A stretch of 64,000 nucleotides of DNA from Hominenteromicrobium mulieris (GCA_021029595.1 JAJJOY010000010.1:1-64000); one strand, 5' to 3'. Positions 7,346 to 17,022 are shown, counted from the first letter of the stretch. Translations and numbers: made by a program. Notes: a model not told the origin generated them from the letters alone.

Positions 7346-7698
7346 CCTCGCTTAAAACCATATTCTTCTTTTGTCTATCTTCCGGCTTTACACAAGGGGG
7401 AGCTGTTGTTTCGCGGAAGCAAAATTCTCAACCGAAAGCCATCTTTTTTGCTGACGTTGACGCGGGAAAGGACCCTTTTATATCAAGAAAGAAAAAACGG
7501 AAATGCCGTAGTTGTACAAAAAGAAAAAGTAATGACCAAATCTCTGACTCAGCCGATGGCTTTTGACGGTTAAAAATACAGGCGAAAAACGAGAAGTTTC
7601 GGGAGGAAAATGTACTCCTTTTAAAAGACTTTTATCAAATTCGAATAAATATCGGGTGAAAGTAGATAAAAAGTGGTAAACAATCATAAATTCAGCCA

Positions 7699-7727
7699 TT
7701 TTGTTTGCAGGGCTTACGCTTTATAAT
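7699..7727 (+). promoter_or_regulatory. Possible promoter of the sugar ABC transporter operon
   Basis: -10 TATAAT (7722-7727) with a poor -35 (TTTTGT at 7699, spacing 17). A poor -35 is expected if an activator such as the YesN-type regulator is needed. Transcription would start near 7734. Confidence 0.4.
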
Positions 7728-7753
7728 ATTGCCACAACATCCAATTTGACAAG

Positions 7754-7767
7754 TGAAAGCTTTGTCA
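7754..7767. promoter_or_regulatory. Candidate cre (CcpA) site
   Basis: TGAAAGCTTTGTCA matches the catabolite-response consensus TGWAANCGNTNWCA at all but one position (T for the central G). It lies about 20 bp downstream of the likely transcription start, where CcpA would act as a roadblock. A TTGACA at 7746 overlaps it. Confidence 0.4.
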
Positions 7768-7796
7768 GAGATAATGGAGAAAGGAAGATGAGGGTT

Positions 7797-8753
7797 ATGG
7801 CAGAAAATCCAATGGGAAGACAGCGGTCGGGTTGGCGGTATAAGCTATACCGAGCTGGCAGAGGGATTCAACGAAATTGGGGATTGTACTTGTTGTTACT
7901 TCCGGCGGTCGTGTTGCTGTTTTGCTTCAACTACTTGCCCATGTACGGCGTGCAAATTGCGTTCAGGGATTTTTCTCCTTCGCAGGGAATTCAGGGAAGC
8001 CCTTGGGTGGGACCTGCGAATTTTCAAAAATTCTTTAACTCATTCCAATCTAAAAACCTGATTTGGAATACGGTGAGCTTGAGCTTGTATAGCTTGATTG
8101 CAGGCTTTCCGTTCCCTATTATTTTAGCTCTGATGGTCAACCAGATCCGGGTGAAACGATTCAAGCAGGTTTTGCAAGTGGTGACCTATCTGCCCCACTT
8201 TATTTCCACAGTGGTTATGGTGGGCATAATGTTAATCCTTCTTTCCCCCAGCAACGGAATCTACGGAAATCTGGCCCGGGTGCTTGGCGTTCAGAATCCG
8301 GTCAACATCATGGGAGAGGCGAGCGCCTTTCAGCACGTCTATGTGTGGAGTGATGTGTGGCAACACGCAGGTTGGGACAGCATTATCTACATTGCGGCGC
8401 TGGCAGCGGTGGATCCCTCTTTGTACGAGGCGGCAACGGTGGATGGTGCCAGCAAGATCCAACGGTTGTGGCACATTGATGTGCCTTTCCTGATTCCTAC
8501 TGCAGTGATCCTGCTGATTATGCGTGCAGGCAATGTGATGAATCTGGGATTCGAAAAGGTGTATCTCATGCAGAACCCGTTGAACACCAGTATCAGCGAA
8601 GTAATCTCCACGTATGTATACAAAATCGGTATGATCAGCAATCAGTACAGCCTTTCTGCGGCAGTAAACCTGTTCAACACCGTTATTAACTTTGTATTGT
8701 TACTTCTGGTCAACGGATTTTCCAAAAAACTTGGAGACACAAGTTTGTGGTAA
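7797..8753 (+). CDS. Sugar ABC transporter permease, LplB/YteP family
   Basis: 318 residues from the ATG at 7797 (MAENPMGRQRSG), 11 nt after AAGGA; an ATG at 7788 is too close to that site. Six membrane helices start with WGLYLLLLPAVVLLFCFNYLPMYGVQIAFRDFSPSQG, the hallmark opening of LplB-type permeases. The ATPase-docking EAA loop reads YEAATVDGASKIQRLWHIDVPFL. Together with the next two genes it forms a binding-protein-dependent importer of the CUT1-LplABC type, which handles oligosaccharides. No ATPase is encoded here; systems of this kind usually share a distant MsmX-type ATPase. Confidence 0.93.
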   Translation: MAENPMGRQRSGWRYKLYRAGRGIQRNWGLYLLLLPAVVLLFCFNYLPMYGVQIAFRDFSPSQGIQGSPWVGPANFQKFFNSFQSKNLIWNTVSLSLYSLIAGFPFPIILALMVNQIRVKRFKQVLQVVTYLPHFISTVVMVGIMLILLSPSNGIYGNLARVLGVQNPVNIMGEASAFQHVYVWSDVWQHAGWDSIIYIAALAAVDPSLYEAATVDGASKIQRLWHIDVPFLIPTAVILLIMRAGNVMNLGFEKVYLMQNPLNTSISEVISTYVYKIGMISNQYSLSAAVNLFNTVINFVLLLLVNGFSKKLGDTSLW

Positions 8754-8803
8754 GCGGAGAACGTACGGACTGAAAATTTTTAGCGAAAAGAGGCGGATGC
8801 ATT

Positions 8804-9709
8804 ATGAGCGCACAAACAATACATAAATCACAAAAAGTGAGCAAGGCAGATGTTGTTTTCAACATTATTCTGTACGGAATCTGCGGCTTGATCTTGCTGC
8901 TGATTGCGTATCCTCTCTACTTTATCATCATTGCGTCTTTTAGTAACCCTTCTGAAGTGTCTAACGGCAACGTGTGGTTCTGGCCCAGCCAGTTCACGCT
9001 GGACGGATATAAAGAGCTGTTGCGTCACGGGAGTATCTGGATGGGTTATTGGAACACCATCCTTTACACGGTAGTGGGAACAGCCATCGGCCTGATTGTC
9101 AACATCTCTGCAGCATACTCTCTGTCTCGCAGAGATCTGGTAGGACGCAAGTTAATCACGTTTTATTTCATATTCACGATGTTCTTTAACGGCGGCTTGA
9201 TTCCTACTTACTTCACCATTCGAGATTTTCATTTATATGACACATTCTGGGTTATGGTTTTGCCTTTCTCCGTAATGGTGTACAACATGATTGTGGCCAG
9301 AACATTTTTTGACTCCAGCTTGCCAAAGGATTTGTTGGATGCAGCACAGATTGACGGCTGTGGGAACCTGCGATTCTTTTTCTCCATCGCTCTTCCCCTC
9401 TCCAAAGCCGTAATCGCTGTAATTGCTCTTTACATTGCCGTGGCGCAGTGGAACTCTTACTTTAATGCTCTGGTTTACATACGCAGCGAGAACTTAAAAC
9501 CGCTGCAGCTGGTGGTGAGAAATATCCTGATCACGAACCAGTCTTTGGTGGGTGCCGGTGACGGCATGGCTGCTCAGGAGGCCATGCGTTTGGCAAATTT
9601 GATGAAATACGCCGTTATCATCGTTACCACCGTGCCGATTATGTGCATGTATCCCTTTGTACAGAAATATTTCAGTCAGGGCGTAATGATCGGCGCAATC
9701 AAGGGGTGA
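8804..9709 (+). CDS. Carbohydrate ABC transporter permease, YtcP/YcjP family
   Basis: 301 residues. The start at 8804 is 50 nt after the first permease. It opens with a cytoplasmic tail and a helix (IILYGICGLILLLIAYPLYFIIIASFSNP), then FNGGLIPTYFTIRDFHLYDTFWVMVLP, typical of the partner permease of LplB. The EAA loop is LLDAAQIDGCGNLRFFFSIALPLSK. It ends with the family signature PFVQKYFSQGVMIGAIKG. It pairs with the preceding permease and the lipoprotein downstream. Confidence 0.93.
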   Translation: MSAQTIHKSQKVSKADVVFNIILYGICGLILLLIAYPLYFIIIASFSNPSEVSNGNVWFWPSQFTLDGYKELLRHGSIWMGYWNTILYTVVGTAIGLIVNISAAYSLSRRDLVGRKLITFYFIFTMFFNGGLIPTYFTIRDFHLYDTFWVMVLPFSVMVYNMIVARTFFDSSLPKDLLDAAQIDGCGNLRFFFSIALPLSKAVIAVIALYIAVAQWNSYFNALVYIRSENLKPLQLVVRNILITNQSLVGAGDGMAAQEAMRLANLMKYAVIIVTTVPIMCMYPFVQKYFSQGVMIGAIKG

Positions 9710-9804
9710 GTTTTCTCCCCAAATCACTCTGTGACGTTACCTTGGGAATATACCCTGAGGATTTCACCGTCAAATAAAAAATCCTATAGTGAGGAGATGC
9801 AAAC

Positions 9805-11466
9805 ATGAAAGAAAAGTGGACAAAGCTAGGAAAAAGCCTGATTTGTTTGGCCCTGGTTACCTCCATGCTGGCAGGCTGTGGCGGCGGTGGCAAAAGCAGC
9901 TCTAGCAGTGAGAAACAGACAAGTGGCGGCACTTCAGGTGAGGTTGCAGCAGGGGACGATAACTTCAATGAGACGGGCTTGCCTATTGTCAAAGAACCCG
10001 TGGAGTTAACTTTCCTTTACGTCAAAGGCGCCAATACGATGGATTTTAAAGACAACGCCATGTTCCAGCAGATGGAAAAGGACACCAACGTCAAGATCAA
10101 CTGGCAGTACGCAGGCGATGCGGACTGGTCTGAGCAGAAGTCGCTCTTGCTGGCCAGCGGTGATTTGCCCGACGTATTCTTCGGAGACAATGCTCTGAAG
10201 GATAATGACATTGCCACCAACCTTGACATGTTCATTCCGTTGGAAGATTATGTGGAAAAGTATTGCCCCAACATCAAGGCAGCTTGGGAGGCAGAGCCCA
10301 CTATGCGTCAGATGGTTACCAATCCGGACGGCCATATCTATACTCTGCCCGGTAAGAAGCCTCTGCGTCCGAAGGGCTGCGATACGCCCTTCATCAACAA
10401 GGCATGGCTGGATCGTTTGGGCCTGGAAATGCCCACCACCGTGGACGAGTGGTACGAAGTGCTGAAGGCCTTTAAGGAGCAGGACGCCAACGGCAACGGT
10501 GATCCGAACGACGAGATTCCTCTGACCGGCAGCGCTAAGACGAATCTGTTTGACTGGATCCGCTACATCAACCCCTGGGGCCTCGTGGACAGCATCCAGG
10601 AGAACTTCCTGGCTTTGGATCAGGAGACGCTGAAGCCTGTTTTCATTCCGGCTGACGAGCGCTATAAGGAAGCAGTTGCTTTCTTCCATAAGTTATACGC
10701 AGAAGGCATTATGGATCCGGAGTTCATCACGCAGGATGGTTCCATGTCCGACGCAAAATGGAAAAACGCAGATGTATCTCTGGTAGGTACCGGTATCGCT
10801 TGGGAAACCTCCTCTGCTACTCAGCCTCATTCGGACGAATATGTTCCGATGCTTCCGCTGGCCGGTCCTAACGGCGACCGCTACATCCGCGGCAACGATG
10901 AAATCATCATTTATCATCGCAACGAGTATACCATTACCACCGCTTGTGAGCATCCCGAAGTGGCTATGCGTTGGGCGGATTACTTCTCTACCGATGACAT
11001 TTCTGTCCAGTCTTACTGGGGCCCCTACGGTGTGGCGTTGAATAAGGACGAGAACGGCAACATTACCTTCTTGGATCCTCCCGAAGGGAAGAACGGTGAC
11101 CAGTGGTACTGGGAAATTTGCCCCCGCGACTACGGTCCGAAGTATGTGACCCCCGAGTTTGAAGCGAAGATCACTCTTCCCGAGAATAGCGGTGACGGCG
11201 CTAAATTGAAGGAAGACGAGATGATGAAGGAATTTGTGGCAAAGCCCTATCCTGTTGTGAACTACACCGCTGAACAGTCCGAAGAGATTTCTTCTCTGAC
11301 GGTGGACATTTACAAGTATGTTAACGAGACCTGGGCCAGCTGGATTGTCAACGGCGGCATCGACGAGCAGTGGGATGCCTATGTGGATCAGTTGAACCAA
11401 ATGGGTCTGGAGCGTTTAATGGAGATTTATCAGGAAGCTCTGGATGTTTACAATAACGCGGGCTAA
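9805..11466 (+). CDS. Sugar-binding lipoprotein, LplA/YtcQ type
   Basis: 553 residues. The signal peptide ends in the lipobox SMLAGC (Cys near 25), followed by a Gly/Ser-rich tether. The large mature domain is of the family 1 solute-binding type with an extended sequence (usual LplA size about 500-550). It has FQQMEKDTNVKINWQYAGDADWSEQKSLLLASGDLPDVF near the front and a calcium-loop-like DANGNGDPNDEIPLTG near residue 230. It is held outside the membrane and delivers the oligosaccharide to the two permeases. A strong hairpin follows the gene, which should favour its mRNA over the downstream genes. Confidence 0.92.
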   Translation: MKEKWTKLGKSLICLALVTSMLAGCGGGGKSSSSSEKQTSGGTSGEVAAGDDNFNETGLPIVKEPVELTFLYVKGANTMDFKDNAMFQQMEKDTNVKINWQYAGDADWSEQKSLLLASGDLPDVFFGDNALKDNDIATNLDMFIPLEDYVEKYCPNIKAAWEAEPTMRQMVTNPDGHIYTLPGKKPLRPKGCDTPFINKAWLDRLGLEMPTTVDEWYEVLKAFKEQDANGNGDPNDEIPLTGSAKTNLFDWIRYINPWGLVDSIQENFLALDQETLKPVFIPADERYKEAVAFFHKLYAEGIMDPEFITQDGSMSDAKWKNADVSLVGTGIAWETSSATQPHSDEYVPMLPLAGPNGDRYIRGNDEIIIYHRNEYTITTACEHPEVAMRWADYFSTDDISVQSYWGPYGVALNKDENGNITFLDPPEGKNGDQWYWEICPRDYGPKYVTPEFEAKITLPENSGDGAKLKEDEMMKEFVAKPYPVVNYTAEQSEEISSLTVDIYKYVNETWASWIVNGGIDEQWDAYVDQLNQMGLERLMEIYQEALDVYNNAG

Positions 11467-11512
11467 TGGACAAATATTGATTTGTTGAGATTTTAGGAAA
11501 GCTTTCGAGCAG

Positions 11513-11560
11513 GACCTGAAGGCTGTTCCGGCCTTCAGGTCTTGCCTTGCTTTTATCGAA
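11513..11560 (+). terminator. Intra-operon hairpin after the binding-protein gene
   Basis: An 11-bp stem GACCTGAAGGC/GCCTTCAGGTC (11513-11541) is followed by TTGCCTTGCTTTT. The T-run is interrupted, so it probably gives partial termination or 3'-end protection, keeping receptor levels above those of the dehydrogenase downstream. Confidence 0.65.
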
Positions 11561-11610
11561 AATTCAAGAAATCAAATATGGAGAACAACAGATAGTGTTG
11601 GAGGAGTTTC

Positions 11611-12687
11611 ATGGAGAAAAAAGTATTTCGCGTGGGAAGTGTAGGCATTGGTGGAATTTCTCGAGGCGTTCACCTTCCCGGAATTCACAAAAGCCCGGAT
11701 CTGGAACTTGTGGCCGTGTGCGATCTAAAGCCTGAGCGCATGGAGTACGCCAGAAATACATACGGTATTCGAGAAGATCACTGCTTTGCGGATTATCACG
11801 ATTTGATTGCTTGCCCGGATGTGGATGTGATTGACATTTCCACTTCCAACAACGCCCACTTTGAGGTGGCTAAGGCAGCTATTGAAGCCGGAAAACCGTT
11901 TTGCTTGGAGAAACCTGTCACCTTAACAGCGGAGGAGGCCGACATTTTGGCCAAAGCCGCACAGGAAAAAGGGATTCCCAATATGGTGTGCTTTTCCTAC
12001 CGCTTTAAGGCTGCTGCCCGCTACGCCAAGGAATTGGTGGAGAAGGGAATGTTAGGCGACATTTATCACGTTTACATGCAGTATCTGCAGGGCGGCGGCG
12101 GTCCTTCCTATGATTTGCCCCGTTCTTGGAGATACCAAAAAAAGCTGACCGGAACCGGCGCACTGGGCGATTTGGGTTGTCACGCTCTGGATTTGGTAAG
12201 TTTTGTCACCGGTAAAAATTACCGGAAGGCTGTGGGACATACGGATACTTATGTGACCCAGCGCCGTCTGGAAGAGGGCGAAGGATACGGTCCGGTAGAT
12301 GTAGATGACTTCTGCCATTACTTGATGGAGATGGATGGAAAGACTTCGGCAAATTTCTCTGTCACCCGATTTGCCTATGGCAGAGGAAATTACCAGCGCA
12401 TGGAAATATACGGGAGCAAGGGCGGCTTGGTGTACAGCTTGGATGTTACTCCCGGTGTAGATGAATTAGAGGTCTGCTTTGGCTACCCCTATGACAGGTC
12501 CGGAATCTACACAAAGCTTCCCATTCCCCAGCGTTTCCAGTGCGATCAGATGCAGTCCTTTGCAGATATTCTCAACGGGTGCAGCGATGGCATGGCTGCC
12601 ACCATTCAAGACGGCTGCCGCATTCAGCATGCATTGGACGTAATTATCCGCTCTGCGGAAGAAGAAAAATGGCTACCCTGTGATTAA
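11611..12687 (+). CDS. Gfo/Idh/MocA family oxidoreductase
   Basis: 358 residues; the start follows GGAGG. Rossmann motif VGIGGISRGVHLPG near the N-terminus, the canonical LEKPVTLTAEEAD (E-K-P) near residue 95, and a C-terminal substrate domain with GDLGCHALDLV (histidine near 193). It is an NAD(P)-dependent sugar or polyol dehydrogenase. Well over half of its positions are identical to the protein at 25254, and both begin MEKKV.RVGSVG. With the adjacent ThuA gene it resembles the ThuA-ThuB pairs that work on 3-keto sugars. It probably oxidises the imported sugar. Confidence 0.9.
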   Translation: MEKKVFRVGSVGIGGISRGVHLPGIHKSPDLELVAVCDLKPERMEYARNTYGIREDHCFADYHDLIACPDVDVIDISTSNNAHFEVAKAAIEAGKPFCLEKPVTLTAEEADILAKAAQEKGIPNMVCFSYRFKAAARYAKELVEKGMLGDIYHVYMQYLQGGGGPSYDLPRSWRYQKKLTGTGALGDLGCHALDLVSFVTGKNYRKAVGHTDTYVTQRRLEEGEGYGPVDVDDFCHYLMEMDGKTSANFSVTRFAYGRGNYQRMEIYGSKGGLVYSLDVTPGVDELEVCFGYPYDRSGIYTKLPIPQRFQCDQMQSFADILNGCSDGMAATIQDGCRIQHALDVIIRSAEEEKWLPCD

Positions 12688-12715
12688 TTCATGATATGAG
12701 AGGAGTTTTTTTAAA

Positions 12716-13489
12716 ATGGCAATTCGAGTAACTGTTTGGAACGAATACCTCCATGAGGTTCAATTCCCGGAAGTGGCTGAGGTGTACCCCAAGGGTATTC
12801 ACGGTTGCATCGCAGACTTTCTGAAAGAAGCTGGTATGGATGTGAAAACCGCCACGCTGCGAGAGCCGGAACACGGACTGACTCAGGAGGTTGTAGACAA
12901 TACGGATGTGTTGATTTGGTGGGGTCACATGGCTCATCAGGAAGTGTCGGATGAGATTGTGGATCGCGTTTACAATCGTGTTCTGGAAGGAATGGGCCTT
13001 ATCGTTCTTCATTCCGGCCATGCCTCTAAAATCTTCCGGAAGCTGTGCGGAACGGATTCCTGGAAATTGAAGTGGCGTGAGGACGGCGAGAAGGAAATCC
13101 TTTGGGTTGTAGATCCCAGCCATCCCATTGTAGACGGTCTGGACGAGAAAATTATAATTCCGCACGAGGAGATGTACGGTGAGCGCTTTGATATTCCCCA
13201 GCCGGATGAGCAGGTGTTTATCAGCTGGTTCGAAGGCGGAGAAGTGTTCCGCAGCGGTTGCTGCTGGCATCGCGGAAAAGGAAAGATTTTCTACTTCCGT
13301 CCGGGCCATGAGGTGTTCCCCATCTATCATCAGCCGGAAATTCAAAAGGTGATTATCAATGCGGTGAAGTGGGCAGCGCCCATCCGTTTCCCCAATACCA
13401 CCTTTGGAAATCCCGCACCCATTATGCCCGTTAAGGGAGAGATGGAACATAGTGTTCAGGGGCTTCACGACCAGAAGAGCATCTCCTAA
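12716..13489 (+). CDS. ThuA-like domain protein
   Basis: 257 residues, start 28 nt after the dehydrogenase. It has the ThuA (glutamine-amidotransferase-like fold) pattern: [18 protein letters not shown] at the front, [15 protein letters not shown] near residue 65, [16 protein letters not shown] near 98 and [31 protein letters not shown] near 190. No signal peptide. ThuA proteins are known from trehalose and related disaccharide use, where they work beside a Gfo/Idh dehydrogenase (ThuB) on 3-keto sugars; the precise chemistry here is inferred. It ends the transporter operon. Confidence 0.88.
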   Translation: MAIRVTVWNEYLHEVQFPEVAEVYPKGIHGCIADFLKEAGMDVKTATLREPEHGLTQEVVDNTDVLIWWGHMAHQEVSDEIVDRVYNRVLEGMGLIVLHSGHASKIFRKLCGTDSWKLKWREDGEKEILWVVDPSHPIVDGLDEKIIIPHEEMYGERFDIPQPDEQVFISWFEGGEVFRSGCCWHRGKGKIFYFRPGHEVFPIYHQPEIQKVIINAVKWAAPIRFPNTTFGNPAPIMPVKGEMEHSVQGLHDQKSIS

Positions 13490-13582
13490 AAAGCAGATGT
13501 GTTTCTTTCTTAATATCTCTTAACTAAGGAACCAATGTGAAAAGGCCAAGGTTCTTGCGCGGGAAGCAGGGATAACGAAAGC

Positions 13583-13625
13583 GCGCCTTTCATCAGCATC
13601 AGCCGTTGGAAGGCGCACTTTTTAT
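13583..13625. terminator. Hairpin terminator between convergent genes
   Basis: The stem GCGCCTTTC/GGAAGGCGC (13583-13616) is followed by CTTTTT. It lies between the ThuA gene and the converging binding-protein-like gene and may serve both. Confidence 0.7.
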
Positions 13626-13668
13626 CTGAAAAATTATTTCCCGGCAAGAGAATTCGAAAAAATCAGGT

Positions 13669-15120
13669 TCACTCCTGCAAAATGGATATCGCTTTTTGGT
13701 ACTGCTGCTTTTTCCAGGTGTCCAGCAACTTATAGTCTCCTCTTTGCAACTCACTGACCAAACGAGCGTAGGTCGGCGCGATTTCATCGGCAGAACAATC
13801 CTCCACCAAATTCACGATCTGATTTTCCAGAAATTTCTGTTTTCGTTCGTCTGCCGTAGCCAGACGTGTGTTGGAGTAGAGGGAAAACAGGATTTCATAG
13901 TGAATGATCGGAACAGTGTACTGGCTGTCAATGCCGATAGATTTCATCGGTTTTGCATTCTTGAGCAAATCTCCAAGCCCGGAGCGCTCCAAAGCGTTCT
14001 TCTGTTCGGGAGAAGGCTCCATGTTTTGCAGATAAAATGCTGCCAACAGTCTGGCTTGGAATTGGCTTTGTGTGCTGCTTTTAACAAACAGGGTGGAGAC
14101 GTATTGTTCCTCGAAATTGTTGCTGAGTGCCGGTTCCCGTCCGGAATCCGAGAGGATGGGCGAGAGGATTTCATATTGTTCCCAAATTGGGTGACTTTCC
14201 GGGAGCAGGGAGAGCAGCTTGCCCAGCGAGGGGGAAGCCGCCAAAAAGATCTCGCCGTTTTGCAGCTGTCTGAGCAGGGACTCTTGACTGAGGGTGAACA
14301 CATCGCGGGAAAGCAGTCGCTCACGGAACAGGGTGTTCATAAACTCCAGTGACTCCAAAGTACCGGGGTGAAAAAAAGGATCCTCCCACGCAGTGCCGGT
14401 ATCGGCAGTGACGCCAAACATTTGTTGAAGACTGGGAAGCTCCACGTAGCAGGAAATCAACTCGGGATAGGCTTTCCGAACGGCTTTTAGCTGTTCCAAG
14501 CAATACGCTTTGGACAGGGGCTGCTGACTATCCCAGTGAATCTTTTCCAGAATGTCCTTGCGACCAATCATAGCGGCGGCAGACTTGACAGAGGTATCCT
14601 CAGAGAGAATGGTTCCGGTATGCGGATAGGCGTAAACATCTCCCTGAAAATTTCCGCACCACCGGATAAAGTTTTCGGGCAGGGTAAAGCCGGGAATTTC
14701 CTTGTCCAGCAAGTCCTGCAGAGCCCAGGTAGTTCCGGTTGTTTCCAATCGTTTAAAGTTGGAATCAGTGTACCAACAGGTGACCACATCTGCAGAGATT
14801 CCCGATGCTGTCATGTTCAAATATTTTTCAATGGTGCAAAAGGAGAGTTCCACAGGTGTTCCGGCCAATTCGGTGCAATCCTCTTGGGAGAGAAACAGGT
14901 CAGCATAGGAGGAATCCGTCTCGCCATAAGGTGTTATGAAAATCCATTTCAAAGCGGTTTCTTTCTCGGGGGATGTCGTCTGAAAGGGAGAGGGACTGGA
15001 AGTTGAGGGTGAGCGAATACAGAAAATAAGAAAACATACGGCAATCAATCCGACAAGCGTTTGAGCAAGCTTATAGGGAAATAAGCTTTTGCGCTGTTTA
15101 TCGTTGTGTGGAGTATCCAT
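13669..15120 (-). CDS. Membrane-anchored solute-binding-protein homologue, divergent from a YesMN system
   Basis: 483 residues; the start follows AAAGGA. A single N-terminal membrane segment (KLAQTLVGLIAVCFLIFCIR, residues about 17-36) has no lipobox, so the protein is probably anchored with its bulk outside. A Ser/Thr/Pro linker leads into a domain resembling extracellular sugar-binding proteins: ADVVTCWYTDSNF, LQDLLDKEIPGFTLPENFIRWC, GDVYAYPHTGTI. No permease accompanies it. It is divergent from the histidine kinase and shares its 200-bp control region, so a role as an accessory ligand sensor for the kinase is a reasonable guess. The alternative is an orphan binding protein. Confidence 0.75.
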   Translation of the reverse strand: MDTPHNDKQRKSLFPYKLAQTLVGLIAVCFLIFCIRSPSTSSPSPFQTTSPEKETALKWIFITPYGETDSSYADLFLSQEDCTELAGTPVELSFCTIEKYLNMTASGISADVVTCWYTDSNFKRLETTGTTWALQDLLDKEIPGFTLPENFIRWCGNFQGDVYAYPHTGTILSEDTSVKSAAAMIGRKDILEKIHWDSQQPLSKAYCLEQLKAVRKAYPELISCYVELPSLQQMFGVTADTGTAWEDPFFHPGTLESLEFMNTLFRERLLSRDVFTLSQESLLRQLQNGEIFLAASPSLGKLLSLLPESHPIWEQYEILSPILSDSGREPALSNNFEEQYVSTLFVKSSTQSQFQARLLAAFYLQNMEPSPEQKNALERSGLGDLLKNAKPMKSIGIDSQYTVPIIHYEILFSLYSNTRLATADERKQKFLENQIVNLVEDCSADEIAPTYARLVSELQRGDYKLLDTWKKQQYQKAISILQE

Positions 15121-15151
15121 GGCAATTCCTTTCTTTTGGAGTATAGCTGTG

Positions 15152-15166
15152 TCGACTACGAGTCGA
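15152..15166. promoter_or_regulatory. Perfect palindrome upstream of the two-component promoter
   Basis: TCGACT-ACG-AGTCGA, centred about 17 bp upstream of the -35 of the kinase promoter and between divergent genes. It is a candidate operator, possibly for the AraC-type response regulator. Confidence 0.45.
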
Positions 15167-15175
15167 TAGGAAAAA

Positions 15176-15204
15176 TTGACATTTTTTGCTATACTTGTTA
15201 TACT
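15176..15204 (+). promoter_or_regulatory. Promoter of the YesM/YesN two-component operon
   Basis: -35 TTGACA (15176-15181), 17-nt spacer, -10 TATACT (15199-15204). It is close to consensus. Confidence 0.8.
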
Positions 15205-15318
15205 ATATCATAATAAACTAACAATCTCAAAATGTCCAGAGGTTTTTTATGTAAATTTTATAAAAACTGAGTTTGAGATTTTAATACCGGTTTTTTGATG
15301 ATAGGAAAGGAGAAAAAA

Positions 15319-17022
15319 GTGAAACAGTGGCTGAGTCGGATGAAGCTAGCGCACAAAATGGTTCTTGGATTTTTGGGGCTCATCGCTCTACCGTTTACCT
15401 TGCTGTCGGTGTTCAGTTTTGCCTCGGTTGCGTCGCACTATGAACATCAGCTGGCGCAGGATGGGCAATATATGCTGAACATGGTAGTCAGTGATGTGAA
15501 CGAAAAAATGGATCATGTGGAAATGCTGATGCAGGTGTTGTCCTGCAATCAAAATCTGATTGCTTTTCTGTCTCACGATTACAATGGCGCCGTCTCTCAC
15601 GAGGAGTACACGCAAACTGCGATGCCGTTGCTGCAGGGAGCGAGCAATGCGGTGTCACCGCCTCTGGAACGCGTCTATTTACTGACGAAAAACACTACTA
15701 TCCCGGAGGGCTACAGCGCAGTGTACCATTACGATTCTGTTCCGAAGAGTATTCCCACAGAGCTGTTGGAGAACGGAAGGGAAGCCACTTGGTATCATGC
15801 GGAGATAGACGGAAAAGATGTACTGTACTACCTTTGTCCCATTGTTTCCTCGGTATATAAAAATCAGGGGTATCTTTTGGCCAAAATGCAAGTGGCCGAG
15901 TTGTTCCCAGAGTTCGGAATGCCACAACAGAGTGGTGTGGCCCTATTCCTACTGGATGAGGAAAACCGACCTAAACTCAGCAATGTAACGCTGAATTCTG
16001 ATTTCCGTTTCCCGCAAACCGCAGGTTATCATGAATCTGTGCGGTATTTTTCCACCGAGATTCAGCGGGTTCCTCTGCGCGTGGGTGTGGCGCTGCCAGT
16101 GTCGGAGCACGGATATTTGCAGCAGAGTTCTCTGCTCATCTTAATCTTCGTGGGATTTCTTTCGCTACTGTTTTTGTCTCTGTTCTTTTCCATGATTCGC
16201 TCCATCAACTCTCGTCTTCAGAGATATGGAGATGAAATGGAGCGCATTGCCGAATCCGGTTTCAACGGGGAGTTAGCGGTAGAACGTCAGGATGAAATTG
16301 GAGTGATTGGAGATCAATTCAACCGTGTCTTGGGCAGAATGCGCGTCTTAATGCAGGAGAATATCCAAAAGGAAACCGCATATAAAGACGCTCAGTTAAA
16401 GGCTCTTCTGCTTCAAATCAATCCTCACTTTATCTACAACACCTTGGACATGTTTGTCGGAAAGCTGACTTTGGACGGAGAGCTTGAAACGGCGGATTAC
16501 ATTTGCGACTTTGCCCAGATGATCCGCTATAACACCATGACGAGCACAGAGCTTCCTTTGGAGAAGGAACTGGAGCATGTGATTAATTACGTGAACCTGG
16601 AGAAGTGCCGGTATGGAGACAGCGTGGAGCTGCGGATTCATGTCCCGGAGGAGCTTCGGCAGATCATTATTCCCCGCTTTTTGCTTCAGCCTATTGTGGA
16701 GAATTCCTTTGAGCATGGGTTTACCGGGATGGCTCCGGAGGAGAAAAGGCAAATTATCATCACGGCCCGCAAGATGGGGGATCGAATGATTCTTCGTGTA
16801 CGGGATAACGGCAGGGGAATGAGTCTGAAACAAGTGGAGGAGATGAATCAAAAATTCTCTCAGCCCTATGATGCCATAGCTTTGCGTCATCAGAAAGAGC
16901 ATGGAATTGGGCTGGATAATATCAATGATCGACTTCAGATTTTTTCTCATTCCAATGATCGTTTGGTACTGAGGAGTCGGGAGGGAAAGTATACCAGTAT
17001 GTTTATTTTACAAACATTATAG
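15319..17022 (+). CDS. Sensor histidine kinase, YesM type
   Basis: 567 residues from the GTG at 15319, six bases after AAAGGAG; TTG/ATG codons at 15295-15298 lack a site. Membrane helix 1 at about 14-38, an extracellular dCache-like sensor to about 270, membrane helix 2 at about 272-292, a HAMP-like linker, then the His_kinase domain with LLLQINPHFIYNTLD (phosphorylated His near 370). The ATPase domain follows with PIVENSFEHG (N-box near 460) and DNGRGM (near 498). It senses an external carbohydrate or a loaded binding protein and phosphorylates the adjacent AraC-type response regulator. Confidence 0.93.
   Translation: MKQWLSRMKLAHKMVLGFLGLIALPFTLLSVFSFASVASHYEHQLAQDGQYMLNMVVSDVNEKMDHVEMLMQVLSCNQNLIAFLSHDYNGAVSHEEYTQTAMPLLQGASNAVSPPLERVYLLTKNTTIPEGYSAVYHYDSVPKSIPTELLENGREATWYHAEIDGKDVLYYLCPIVSSVYKNQGYLLAKMQVAELFPEFGMPQQSGVALFLLDEENRPKLSNVTLNSDFRFPQTAGYHESVRYFSTEIQRVPLRVGVALPVSEHGYLQQSSLLILIFVGFLSLLFLSLFFSMIRSINSRLQRYGDEMERIAESGFNGELAVERQDEIGVIGDQFNRVLGRMRVLMQENIQKETAYKDAQLKALLLQINPHFIYNTLDMFVGKLTLDGELETADYICDFAQMIRYNTMTSTELPLEKELEHVINYVNLEKCRYGDSVELRIHVPEELRQIIIPRFLLQPIVENSFEHGFTGMAPEEKRQIIITARKMGDRMILRVRDNGRGMSLKQVEEMNQKFSQPYDAIALRHQKEHGIGLDNINDRLQIFSHSNDRLVLRSREGKYTSMFILQTL

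Noticed and set aside
7252-7573. Overlapping small open frames in the space before the transporter operon
   Set aside because: Low-complexity Lys/Ser-rich translations, poor start sites and no similarity recognised. The region is more likely regulatory.
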